Assembly: GCF_014287475.1 (NCBI RefSeq)
Contig: NZ_JACOPF010000001.1
Location: 1,240,001 to 1,304,000 of the forward strand
Length of the DNA: 64,000 nucleotides
Reading direction: 5' to 3'
Source of the DNA: Mediterraneibacter hominis
GTDB lineage: Bacteria; Bacillota; Clostridia; Lachnospirales; Lachnospiraceae
Part shown: positions 1-7,746 of the stretch, one piece after another
How positions within the stretch are numbered: the stretch's first letter is position 1
Layout: each line of letters begins with the position of its first letter
Program-made: the position numbers and the translations under genes
The notes under the pieces: model-generated
The model's database searches: none
Told to the model about the DNA's origin: nothing
Seen by the model: the letters and a program-made list of their open reading frames with translations, nothing else

Positions 1-20
1 TTGAACCAGAATTTGCATAA
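1..20 (+). CDS. possible 3' end of an upstream gene (partial)
   Basis: Reading from base 3, the frame gives Glu-Pro-Glu-Phe-Ala followed by TAA at 18-20, about 20 bases before a strong hairpin terminator. That placement fits the tail of a rightward gene starting before the window. Only five codons are visible, so nothing can be said of its product. Confidence 0.3.
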
Positions 21-39
21 GAAGATGAAAGATAGTAAA

Positions 40-73
40 AAAACCGGATCTGCTTACGCTGATCCGGTTTTTT
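40..73. terminator. bidirectional intrinsic terminator
   Basis: An 11-base perfect stem (AAAACCGGATC / GATCCGGTTTT) with a 10-base loop, with an A run on the left and a T run on the right. It can stop both the gene entering from the left edge and the leftward yigZ gene ending at 79. Confidence 0.85.
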
Positions 74-78
74 GTTTC

Positions 79-735
79 TTACTCTTCTTCTAATATTTCT
101 GTCTTTTGATTCACTTTAGCAAACCAGCATATCCCGATTCGCTCTATCTGCGCTTTACCGTTTGTCCCTTCTGTAATCTCAAAGCGCAGTCTCTTTTCTC
201 TTTCTTTTTCCTCTAAAACAATCAGCTCCACCTGTTCTGCATAGCTTATTTCTATCACAGGCACGTCGTCTTTTCCTAAAATATACTGAATTTTCCCAAG
301 CCCGTTATAATCTGTCTGGATTTTTAGTTTAAATCCTTTTATTTTGGTAATAATCGTACTGTGAGCAAGCCCCTCCTTACACGCAGAGGAATATGCCCGT
401 ACGAGCCCGCCTGTTCCAAGAAGTGTTCCGCCAAAATACCTTGTCACCACGACCAATACATTATATAATTTCTGTCCCCTGATTACCTCAAGAATCGGCT
501 TTCCCGCAGTGCCTCCTGGTTCTCCGTCATCACTAAACCTCTCTGTCACCTGTTCTGTTCCAATTACATATGCCCAGCAGTGGTGTCTTGCATCCCAGTA
601 CTGCTTCTTTATGTTTTCTAAGGCTTCTGTCGCTTCTTCTTCAGAGGAGACCGGAAATACCGCTGCAATAAAACGGGATTTTTTCTCTGTAATTTCCGCA
701 GAGGCTCCCTGATATACTGTCTGATAACGTTCCAA
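79..735 (-). CDS. yigZ: YigZ/IMPACT family protein
   Basis: 218 residues, the usual length for bacterial YigZ. The N-terminal two thirds is the IMPACT fold, with the family blocks KKSRFIA, DARHHCWAY, FSDDGEPGGTAGKPIL and TRYFGGTLLGTGGLVRAY. The C-terminal third is the usual degenerate ferredoxin-like domain. The bacterial family has no settled biochemical role; its eukaryotic relative regulates GCN2. The start is TTG at 735: GAGGT lies eight bases upstream and no in-frame ATG is available. It is a single-gene unit facing away from the penicillin-binding protein gene. Confidence 0.93.
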   Translation of the reverse strand: MERYQTVYQGASAEITEKKSRFIAAVFPVSSEEEATEALENIKKQYWDARHHCWAYVIGTEQVTERFSDDGEPGGTAGKPILEVIRGQKLYNVLVVVTRYFGGTLLGTGGLVRAYSSACKEGLAHSTIITKIKGFKLKIQTDYNGLGKIQYILGKDDVPVIEISYAEQVELIVLEEKEREKRLRFEITEGTNGKAQIERIGICWFAKVNQKTEILEEE

Positions 736-767
736 ACTACCAACCTCATTTCTTTTCTGCTATTAAC

Positions 768-795
768 ACTATACCAGACTTGAAAAAAACTACAA
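768..795 (-). promoter_or_regulatory. promoter of yigZ
   Basis: On the minus strand, TTGTAG (790-795), a 16-base spacer and TATAGT (768-773), about 33 bases before the yigZ start. A sigma-A-type match. Confidence 0.55.
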
Positions 796-841
796 GAATT
801 TCTTAAGATTTACTTAGAAATGTGAAGATTTTATTTTTTTC

Positions 842-870
842 TTTATTTAGATTGGCAAATTTGCTATAAT
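842..870 (+). promoter_or_regulatory. promoter of the penicillin-binding protein gene
   Basis: TATAAT at 865-870 preceded by TG one base away (extended -10, TGCTATAAT). The -35 place at 842-847 (TTTATT) is poor, as is common with extended -10 promoters. About 100 bases of leader separate it from the start codon. Confidence 0.6.
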
Positions 871-887
871 CATAAGAGTGATTCTAC

Positions 888-944
888 ACGCCGGAATATT
901 TTCGGCGTCTCATCGTCACAGACGGTTGTTTCTGTCTGTGTTTT
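888..944 (+). promoter_or_regulatory. leader hairpins, possible attenuator
   Basis: Two hairpins lie between promoter and ribosome site. The first is ACGCCG / CGGCGT (888-893, 903-908). The second is CACAGAC / GTCTGTG (917-923, 934-940), followed immediately by TTTT, which is terminator-like. A 7-base stem before a short T run is weak, so this is only a candidate attenuator. Confidence 0.35.
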
Positions 945-976
945 ATCGCCCCAGGCGTATATAAGGAGGATTTGAC

Positions 977-3619
977 ATGAATTACGGAAAAGAGAATCTT
1001 TCCAGGAGGAAGAAAAATATATCTTCTAAAAAGAACATGAAGAAGAAACGGGTAGGTGTCCGGGTATTTAAGTCAGTAATCATCTGTGTGCTTCTTATCG
1101 GTATTATCGGCATAGCCGGAGCCGCTTTTTTTGCAAAGAAAATCATAGATGATACACCGAAAGTCACTCCCGCAGATATTAAGCCGCAGGGATATACCAC
1201 TTTTGTATATGCTAAGGACGGTACGGAATTGGAACAGTTCAAGGAATCCGGATCCAACCGTGTATATAAGACAATCGATGAAATTCCAGAATATCTGGCA
1301 AATGCTTTTGTCGCAATTGAGGACGAGCGGTTTTATGAGCATAACGGAATCGACTTACAGGGAATTTTAAGAGCCGCTGTTGTCGGGGTTACTTCCGGCG
1401 GTGATTTTTCACAAGGAGCCAGTACTTTAACCCAGCAGCTTATCAAAAACAATGTATTTCCTAATTTTACAGAAGAGAAAACATTTTATGACCGATTGGA
1501 AAGAAAGCTGCAGGAGCAATATCTCGCCGTTGAGATTGAACGGCAGATGAGTAAGGACGAAATTTTGGAGTCCTACATGAATACAATCAATCTGGGACAG
1601 AGCTGTCTGGGAGTTCAGGCAGCCTCCAAACGGTATTTTAACAAGGATGTCTCAGAGCTGACACTCTCTGAATCCACAGTGATTGCAGGTATTACGCAGA
1701 ATCCTACTTACTATGATCCTGTTACAAATCCGGATCACAATGCCAAACGGCGGGAAGAGGTTCTGCAAAAAATGCTGGATCAGGAATATATTACACAGGC
1801 AGAATATGAGGAAGCCCTGGCAGATCCAGTATATGAACGCGTACTACAGACAGCGCCGGCTTCTGATGCAACCCCTTACTCCTATTTCTCTGATGCCCTG
1901 GCTGAACAAGTCATCCAGGATTTAATGGATAGAAAAGGCTTTACGGAGACACAGGCTCACAATGCTTTGTACAGCGGCGGGCTTACCATTACAGCAACCC
2001 AGGATCCCACTATACAGCAGATCTGTGATGAGGAGGTAGCAAATGTAGGCGATTATCTGGGCGTATGGGAATACGGACTTGATTATGCGCTGACAATCAC
2101 CCGCGCAGATGGTACAGTGGAAAACTACAGTAAAGAAATGCTTGGAGAATATATCGGCTCTGCATGGGGACGAGAATATCCTCTGGTATTTTATTCAGAA
2201 GATGAGGCAAACAGTGCAATCGCCGAATATAAAGGGACTTTGAATATTGCGGAGGGCGATATCGTAGATGAACGGATTGATATTACACCACAGCCGCAGG
2301 CTTCTGTCGTTTTGATGGATCAGTATACAGGAGAGATAAAAGCTATTGTCGGAGGACGTGGGGAAAAGAAGGCAAGTCTTTCTCTGAACCGTGCCACTGA
2401 CTCTCCCAGACAGCCTGGTTCCTGTTTCAAGGTTCTCTCTACCTATGCTCCTGCATTGGACAGCGCAGGTTATACACTTGCAACTATGATTGACAACAAA
2501 GGGCCGTTTACCTACAAGGACGGCAATAAGGCAAATAACTGGGACAACGTATACCCAGGGCAGTCCACTGTCCGCTACGCTATTGAACATTCCATCAATG
2601 TCTGCGCCGTAGAGACGCTGACTGCGATTGGTGAACAGACAGGCTATGACAAGCTGATCGATTTCGGATTTACAACATTGGTAGACGGCAATGACGAGAA
2701 CTATCCTGGTATGACAGATGTGCAGCAGGCTACTGCATTGGGCGGTATCACAAGAGGTGTCTATAATATGGAGATGACGGCTGCTTATGCTTCCATTGCA
2801 AACAACGGCGTATATACAAAGCCTATTCTGTATACACAGGTGCTTGATCATGACGGAAATGTCCTGCTGGACAATACAACACCCGATACACATCAGGTGC
2901 TCAAGGATTCGACCGCTGCGCTTTTAACCAGCGCTATGAAAGACGTTATCGAAAAGGGCACCGGTACTTCGGCTAGATTGAACAGCATGCCTGCTGCCGG
3001 CAAGACAGGTACGACCGAGAACAGTACAGACTTGTGGCTCTCTGCTTTCACCCCTTATTATACCTGCTCAGTATGGGGAGGATATGATGAAAATAAACCA
3101 ATGGACGGTATCAGCCAGTCCTGGCATATGACTTTGTGGAAAAATATTATGGATCGTGTCCACGAGGGACTGGAGTATAAAGACTTTTCAATGCCGTCCT
3201 CCGTAGAACAGAAAACAATCTGTACAAAGACAGGACTACTGGCAGTAGACGGCTGCCCTTCCCTGACCGAATATTTTGCAAAGGGTACAGTTCCGACACA
3301 GAGCTGTTCCGGACATAAATCAGAATCTGATGATTCAGAGAAAAACAAAGAAGATGATAAGGACACCTCAGATACCAGTGATTCCAGCAACGGAAATACC
3401 GGAAATGAAACCGGCGGCGGCAGTTCTGGCGGTGAAACTGGCGGTGGTACTGGCGGTGATTCCGGTGGCGAGACTGGCGGTGGTGACTCTGGTGGAGAAA
3501 CCGGCGGCGGCGATTCCGGCGGCGAGACTGGCGGTGGCGACTCCGGTGGGGAAACCGGCGGTGGTAATTCTGGCGGTGGCGACTCTGGCGGTAGTTCTGG
3601 AGAAGGAACCGGACAATAG
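977..3619 (+). CDS. class A penicillin-binding protein (PBP1A type)
   Basis: 880 residues. Bifunctional cell-wall synthase that polymerises lipid II and cross-links the peptides outside the membrane. A basic N-terminus and one membrane anchor (about 33-53) precede the GT51 glycosyltransferase domain, with the EDERFYEHNGID motif at 115-126 and QGASTLTQQ near 146-154. The transpeptidase domain carries SxxK at S482-K485, SIN at 539-541 and KTGT at 676-679. From about residue 770 the protein becomes Ser/Asp-rich, then ends in some 60 residues of Gly-rich repeat (DSGGETGGG units), a likely wall-spanning flexible tail. AAGGAGG lies eight bases before the ATG. Monocistronic, with a terminator directly downstream. 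Confidence 0.95.
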   Translation: MNYGKENLSRRKKNISSKKNMKKKRVGVRVFKSVIICVLLIGIIGIAGAAFFAKKIIDDTPKVTPADIKPQGYTTFVYAKDGTELEQFKESGSNRVYKTIDEIPEYLANAFVAIEDERFYEHNGIDLQGILRAAVVGVTSGGDFSQGASTLTQQLIKNNVFPNFTEEKTFYDRLERKLQEQYLAVEIERQMSKDEILESYMNTINLGQSCLGVQAASKRYFNKDVSELTLSESTVIAGITQNPTYYDPVTNPDHNAKRREEVLQKMLDQEYITQAEYEEALADPVYERVLQTAPASDATPYSYFSDALAEQVIQDLMDRKGFTETQAHNALYSGGLTITATQDPTIQQICDEEVANVGDYLGVWEYGLDYALTITRADGTVENYSKEMLGEYIGSAWGREYPLVFYSEDEANSAIAEYKGTLNIAEGDIVDERIDITPQPQASVVLMDQYTGEIKAIVGGRGEKKASLSLNRATDSPRQPGSCFKVLSTYAPALDSAGYTLATMIDNKGPFTYKDGNKANNWDNVYPGQSTVRYAIEHSINVCAVETLTAIGEQTGYDKLIDFGFTTLVDGNDENYPGMTDVQQATALGGITRGVYNMEMTAAYASIANNGVYTKPILYTQVLDHDGNVLLDNTTPDTHQVLKDSTAALLTSAMKDVIEKGTGTSARLNSMPAAGKTGTTENSTDLWLSAFTPYYTCSVWGGYDENKPMDGISQSWHMTLWKNIMDRVHEGLEYKDFSMPSSVEQKTICTKTGLLAVDGCPSLTEYFAKGTVPTQSCSGHKSESDDSEKNKEDDKDTSDTSDSSNGNTGNETGGGSSGGETGGGTGGDSGGETGGGDSGGETGGGDSGGETGGGDSGGETGGGNSGGGDSGGSSGEGTGQ
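3410..3615 (+). repeat. in-gene Gly/Ser/Asp/Glu coding repeat
   Basis: The 3' end of the penicillin-binding protein gene is a run of near-identical units of about 27 bases encoding DSGGETGGG variants. Such tracts can change copy number without shifting frame, because the unit is a multiple of three. Confidence 0.8.
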
Positions 3620-3645
3620 ACATTTTCAAATATAGTGACTCATGC

Positions 3646-3682
3646 AAAAACCTCCTGACGGTAAATCCGCCAGGAGGTTTTT
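3646..3682. terminator. intrinsic terminator between converging genes
   Basis: AAAAACCTCCTG / CAGGAGGTTTTT, a 12-base perfect stem with a 13-base loop. The A and T runs at the ends let it serve both the rightward penicillin-binding protein gene and the leftward glucokinase gene. Confidence 0.88.
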
Positions 3683-3739
3683 CACCTATTTATATAACTT
3701 TTTCAGCGTGCAAAGTATACTACTTACTGTATATCCATC

Positions 3740-4678
3740 CTAAATATCATCCATCATCAATTTAGCTGCTCCGCAGATACCCGCGTCATTCCCAAGTTTT
3801 GCCAGCACAAATTTCACATTTTTATTTGCAAAGAAGGCATGTTCTCTGTATGGTCCCTCAATGAATGAGATTAGTATTTCTCCTGCCTTTGACACTCCGC
3901 CGCCAAGCACAATCACTGCCGGATCTGTCACCGCCGCGAGATTTGCCAGTCCCCATCCCAAATATTCTCCAAACTGAACCGCAATCTCTTTTGCCGCTTC
4001 ATCCCCTGCTTTTACCGCATCAAATACCTCTTTTGCGGAAAGTGTTTTCTCACGCAGCACTGTATGTTTCTCAAATGTCTGTAGTTTCTGTTTCGCCAGA
4101 CGCACGATTCCGGTAGCTGAAGCGTACTGCTCCAGGCATCCATGATTTCCACAGCCGCAGCTATCTGTCTCGCTGTAATTCACACAGATATGTCCTATTT
4201 CTCCGCCGGCTCCATGTGCTCCTGTCAATATCTTCCCATTTACAATGACTCCGCCGCCTACTCCAGTTCCCAGCGTTACCATGATAAGGTTTTCTTCCCC
4301 TTCTCCGCCGCCTTTCCACATTTCTCCCAGGGCTGCCACATTCGCATCATTTCCAGCTTTTACTTTCAGGCATGTCAGTCCTTCCAGCTCTTTCTTCACT
4401 TCCTTATACTTCCACCCCAGGTTTGCGCTTCCATTGACGACTCCGTCTTCTGTCACAGGAGCAGGCACACCTACCCCAATTCCTAAGATTTCCGCTTTCT
4501 GTATGCAGCGTTCTTCCATTTTCTTCAAGACTGCTTCCGAGATGTCAGGAAGAATCGCCTCACCTTCATTTTCTGTGCGGGATACAATTTCCCACTTATC
4601 CAGGATCGTCCCGTCTTCTTGTAAAAGCCCTATTTTTACTGTAGTTCCGCCGATATCTACTCCGAAACAATATCTCAT
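3740..4678 (-). CDS. glcK: ROK family glucokinase
   Basis: 312 residues from the ATG at 4678. The open frame extends 22 codons further upstream, but that stretch overlaps hprK and lacks a ribosome site, whereas AGGAGA sits just before this ATG. It phosphorylates glucose with ATP in the cytoplasm. ROK marks are DIGGTTVKIG at the N-terminus (phosphate binding), GNDANVAALGE, GTGVGGGVI and the zinc motif CGCGNHGCLEQ. It lies ten bases after hprK and is probably co-transcribed with it, joining sugar phosphorylation to the catabolite-control kinase. ROK sugar specificity cannot be proved from sequence; glucose is the commonest in Clostridia. Confidence 0.9.
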   Translation of the reverse strand: MRYCFGVDIGGTTVKIGLLQEDGTILDKWEIVSRTENEGEAILPDISEAVLKKMEERCIQKAEILGIGVGVPAPVTEDGVVNGSANLGWKYKEVKKELEGLTCLKVKAGNDANVAALGEMWKGGGEGEENLIMVTLGTGVGGGVIVNGKILTGAHGAGGEIGHICVNYSETDSCGCGNHGCLEQYASATGIVRLAKQKLQTFEKHTVLREKTLSAKEVFDAVKAGDEAAKEIAVQFGEYLGWGLANLAAVTDPAVIVLGGGVSKAGEILISFIEGPYREHAFFANKNVKFVLAKLGNDAGICGAAKLMMDDI

Positions 4679-4688
4679 GTCTGCTCTC

Positions 4689-5618
4689 CTATCTTTTTTT
4701 TGCCAGATTTTCCTGCACACGTTTATACAGCTCCTGTGCGGCATTGTAACCCATCTGTTTCTGTCTGTGGTTGACTGCCGCAGATTCTACGATAATAGCA
4801 AGATTCCTGCCCGGGCGAATTGGGATGCTGTGGCATACTACTCTGTTCCCAAGAAATTCCGTGTAATTTTCTTCCAGTCCCAGGCGGTCATATTCTTTTT
4901 CTCTGCTCCAATCCTCCAGTGTAATCACCAGATCAATGTTCTGTGTCTCCCTTACACTTTGAACACCGAACATAGATTTCACGTCCACAATTCCAATTCC
5001 CCTCAATTCAATGAAATGCCTTGTAATATCAGGAGCAGAACCTACCAGAGTATCATCGCTTACCTTGCGGATCTCAACCACATCGTCTGTGACAAGACGG
5101 TGCCCTCTTTTAATCAATTCGAGCGCCGCTTCACTTTTTCCAATTCCGCTTTCTCCCATAATCAAAACCCCTACGCCGTAAACATCTACTAATACGCCAT
5201 GAATAGAAATACAGGGAGCCAGTTTTACATTCATCCACCGGATAATCTCTGCCATAAAATCAGAGGTCTGCTTGGATGTTGTCAAAATCGGGGTATCTTT
5301 CCTTTCTGCTTTCCTTAGCAGCTCCTCATCTGGTTCCAGATTCCGGCTGAAAACAATACATGGAATCTGATGAGAAAGCAATTCCTCATACATCCTGTTC
5401 TTCTTTTCTTCTGTCAACGTCTGTAAATATGTGTATTCTACATACCCAATTATCTGTACACGATCTGAATCAAAATGGTCAAAATATCCCGCAAGCTGCA
5501 ATGCTGGACGGTTAATATCAGGTACGTGCACCTCCTTATCTGACAGACTCACTTCTGGAGTAAGATTCTTCAAATCCATCTTTTCGGCAATTTCGCTCAA
5601 TTTAATACCTTGTCCCAT
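4689..5618 (-). CDS. hprK: HPr kinase/phosphorylase
   Basis: 309 residues. It phosphorylates and dephosphorylates HPr on serine, the switch for CcpA-dependent carbon catabolite repression in Firmicutes. The N-terminal domain is typical. The C-terminal kinase domain has conserved H140, Walker A GESGIGKS at 155-162, TDDVVEI near 177-183 and the family signature ELRGIGIVDV. Two adjacent start codons, GTG (5621) and ATG (5618), follow AGGAG; spacing favours the ATG. It follows uvrC across a 180-base structured spacer and may have its own promoter. Confidence 0.95.
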   Translation of the reverse strand: MGQGIKLSEIAEKMDLKNLTPEVSLSDKEVHVPDINRPALQLAGYFDHFDSDRVQIIGYVEYTYLQTLTEEKKNRMYEELLSHQIPCIVFSRNLEPDEELLRKAERKDTPILTTSKQTSDFMAEIIRWMNVKLAPCISIHGVLVDVYGVGVLIMGESGIGKSEAALELIKRGHRLVTDDVVEIRKVSDDTLVGSAPDITRHFIELRGIGIVDVKSMFGVQSVRETQNIDLVITLEDWSREKEYDRLGLEENYTEFLGNRVVCHSIPIRPGRNLAIIVESAAVNHRQKQMGYNAAQELYKRVQENLAKKR

Positions 5619-5793
5619 CACTCTCTCCTTTCTGACGCTGCCCCTCGTTTGGGGCGGCTCCTCGCGCTCAGTTCGGCTTTGCTTTGCTTCATCTCACTGT
5701 TCGTTGTACTCTCATAGAATCCGGACGGCACCGCCATGTCTGCTCCGCAGCCGGTCGTTGTCTTCCCGATTCTGCGCTCGTCGCTATGCGTTC
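5619..5793 (-). other. structured, G+C-rich leader/spacer between uvrC and hprK
   Basis: This stretch has higher G+C than its neighbours and no plausible gene. It holds a hairpin GCCCC / GGGGC (5640-5655) and widely spaced complementary arms AGAATC / GATTCT bracketing CCGGACGGC-like and GCCGG-like blocks (about 5717-5776). It would form the 5' leader of hprK. Its composition resembles other non-coding inverted-repeat patches in this window (16.7 kb and 63.6 kb), so it may be a dispersed repeat. Confidence 0.45.
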
Positions 5794-5822
5794 ATTATAT
5801 CATTTATGAAAAAAATTGTATA
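5794..5822 (-). promoter_or_regulatory. candidate hprK promoter at the end of uvrC
   Basis: On the minus strand, TATACA (5817-5822), exactly 17 bases, then TATAAT (5794-5799), overlapping the last codons of uvrC. The -10 is perfect and the -35 weak. It would give hprK a leader of about 170 bases. Confidence 0.45.
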
Positions 5823-7653
5823 CGGATTCTGCGGCTTTTTCATTCATAGAAGGAATGGCAGCAAGCTCCTCTTTCTTCGCGCCCCGAATAGCGTCCAGAC
5901 TCATATAATGCCGTATCAGCGCCTTTCTTCTGGCGGGGCCGATCCCTTCAATATCGTCCAGTATAGAATGTACCTGTCCCTTTCCTCTTAACTGACGGTG
6001 AAATTCAATCGCAAATCGGTGCGCTTCATCCTGAATCCTTGTAATCAGCTTAAAGCCTTCTGAAGATTTGTCAATCGGTATTTCTTCATTATGATAATAC
6101 AGCCCTCTTGTTCTGTGATAATCATCTTTTACCATCCCGCAGACAGGAATATGCAGATGCAGGCTCTCCAATACCTCTAACGCAATATTAACCTGACCTT
6201 TTCCTCCATCCATCAATATCAAATCTGGAAATACTGTAAAATTCCCAAGCTCTTTATTTTCTCTGCGTTCTTTCAATCCATGTGTAAATCTGCGGGTCAG
6301 CACTTCCCGCATGCTTCCATAATCATCTGCTCCCTGAATCCCTTTTATCTTAAACTTCCTATAATCATTACGCTTCGGTCTGCCTCTTTCATATACAATC
6401 ATAGAGCCGACCGATTCAAACCCATTCGTATTGGAAATATCAAACGCCTCCATCCGACTGATACTGTCTAATCCCAACAATGCCGCAATCTCCTTCACAG
6501 CGCCGATAGTTCTTCCTTCTTCCCGTTTCAGCCTTTCCTTATCTTTATCCAAAACAAGGCGCGCATTATTTGCTGCCAGTTCAACGAGCTTTTCTTTCGT
6601 GCCCTTTTTTGGAATCCGGATAGAAAGCTTCTGCCCTCTTTTTGCGCTTAACCATTCCTCTATCAATTCTTTGTCCTCTATCTCTTCGGGCAGCATCAAT
6701 TCCCCTGGAATGAAAGGCGTTCCTGCATAATATTGTTTAATAAAGCTGTCTAAAATGCTGCCTTTCTCTTCTCCTTTTGAAATCCTGAGATAGAAATGCT
6801 CTCTTCCTATAAGGCGTCCTCCTCGGATAAAAAATACCTGTACTACTGCGTCTTCTTCCTCTGTGGCGACTGCGAGAATGTCTCTGTCCTCCCCGCTGCT
6901 GTCTGTGATTTTTTGCTTCTGTGCTATCTTTTTTACACTATTTATGAGCTCTCTGTATTCAATCGCCTTTTCAAATTCCAGCTCCTCTGAAGCCATATGC
7001 ATCTTTTCTTCCAGTTCTTTTAATACGCCTTCATAATTTCCATTTAGAAAACGGATGACTTCGCTTATCGACTTTCCATATTCCTCCGGCGTAATATACC
7101 CCTGGCACGGAGCGTCGCACTGCTTAATATGATAGTTCAGACAGGGACGCTCTTTCCCTGTATCCTTAGGCAAATTCCGATTACAGCTTCGGACATGGTA
7201 CAGCCTGTGCAGCAAATCGAGCGTATCTCTTACAGCCTGTGTGCTGGAATACGGCCCAAAATACTTTGCCTTATCCTTCTGCATTCTCCGCGCCAGCATG
7301 ACTCTGGGATACGTCTCATTTATCGTCACTTTAATAAATGGATACGCCTTGTCATCCATCAGCATCGTATTATATTTCGGTCGATGCTCTTTAATCAGAT
7401 TACATTCCAGAACCAGCGCCTCCAGCTCCGAATCGGTCACGATATACTCAAACCTGCGTATATGCGTCACCATTTGTTCGATCTTAACCCCTTTATTTCT
7501 GCTGCTCTGAAAATATTGACGCACCCGATTCTTCAGGCTAATCGCCTTTCCTACATATATAATATTGTCTCTCTCGTCATGCATAATGTAGACGCCCGGT
7601 TTTCCCGGCAGTTTCTTTAATTCTTCTTCGATGTTAAAATTAGTATTTTCCAT
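5800..7653 (-). CDS. uvrC: excinuclease ABC subunit C
   Basis: 617 residues, full length. It makes both incisions in nucleotide excision repair, acting with UvrA and UvrB. The order is: GIY-YIG nuclease (GVY at 20-22, YVG at 33-35), a Cys-containing region, the UVR motif that binds UvrB ([15 protein letters not shown], about 205-220), the RNase H-like second nuclease (AFDISNTNG, then SMIVYERG) and C-terminal helix-hairpin-helix ([17 protein letters not shown]). The ATG at 7653 has no visible Shine-Dalgarno; a strong promoter places the predicted transcript start at or next to this ATG, so translation may be leaderless. The next Met lies inside the nuclease motif and cannot be the start. Confidence 0.96.
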   Translation of the reverse strand: MENTNFNIEEELKKLPGKPGVYIMHDERDNIIYVGKAISLKNRVRQYFQSSRNKGVKIEQMVTHIRRFEYIVTDSELEALVLECNLIKEHRPKYNTMLMDDKAYPFIKVTINETYPRVMLARRMQKDKAKYFGPYSSTQAVRDTLDLLHRLYHVRSCNRNLPKDTGKERPCLNYHIKQCDAPCQGYITPEEYGKSISEVIRFLNGNYEGVLKELEEKMHMASEELEFEKAIEYRELINSVKKIAQKQKITDSSGEDRDILAVATEEEDAVVQVFFIRGGRLIGREHFYLRISKGEEKGSILDSFIKQYYAGTPFIPGELMLPEEIEDKELIEEWLSAKRGQKLSIRIPKKGTKEKLVELAANNARLVLDKDKERLKREEGRTIGAVKEIAALLGLDSISRMEAFDISNTNGFESVGSMIVYERGRPKRNDYRKFKIKGIQGADDYGSMREVLTRRFTHGLKERRENKELGNFTVFPDLILMDGGKGQVNIALEVLESLHLHIPVCGMVKDDYHRTRGLYYHNEEIPIDKSSEGFKLITRIQDEAHRFAIEFHRQLRGKGQVHSILDDIEGIGPARRKALIRHYMSLDAIRGAKKEELAAIPSMNEKAAESVYNFFHK

Positions 7654-7660
7654 GTTTTTT

Positions 7661-7689
7661 ATTATACTTTCTTTTTCTTTTCAAGACAA
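7661..7689 (-). promoter_or_regulatory. uvrC promoter abutting the start codon
   Basis: Minus strand: TTGTCT (7684-7689), 17-base spacer, TATAAT (7661-7666), with only seven bases between the -10 and the ATG. Transcription would begin at or within a base or two of the initiation codon. Confidence 0.65.
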
Positions 7690-7702
7690 GAACTGCTGCG
7701 AG

Positions 7703-7736
7703 AAAAAGGCATAGCCTATCTTTCTTCAGCTATGCC
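7703..7736 (-). terminator. ftsH terminator
   Basis: On the minus strand GGCATAGC pairs with GCTATGCC across a 13-base loop and is followed by TTTTT. It separates ftsH from the uvrC promoter just beyond. Confidence 0.8.
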
Positions 7737-7746
7737 GTATATTCCT

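Noticed and set aside
3058..3647. Long frames antisense or out of frame to the Gly-rich end of the penicillin-binding protein gene
   Set aside because: They arise from the repetitive G/C-rich coding tract of the real gene; no ribosome sites and low-complexity products.
4245..5192. 315-codon rightward frame across glucokinase and hprK
   Set aside because: Entirely antisense to two well-supported genes; composition is that of a shadow frame.
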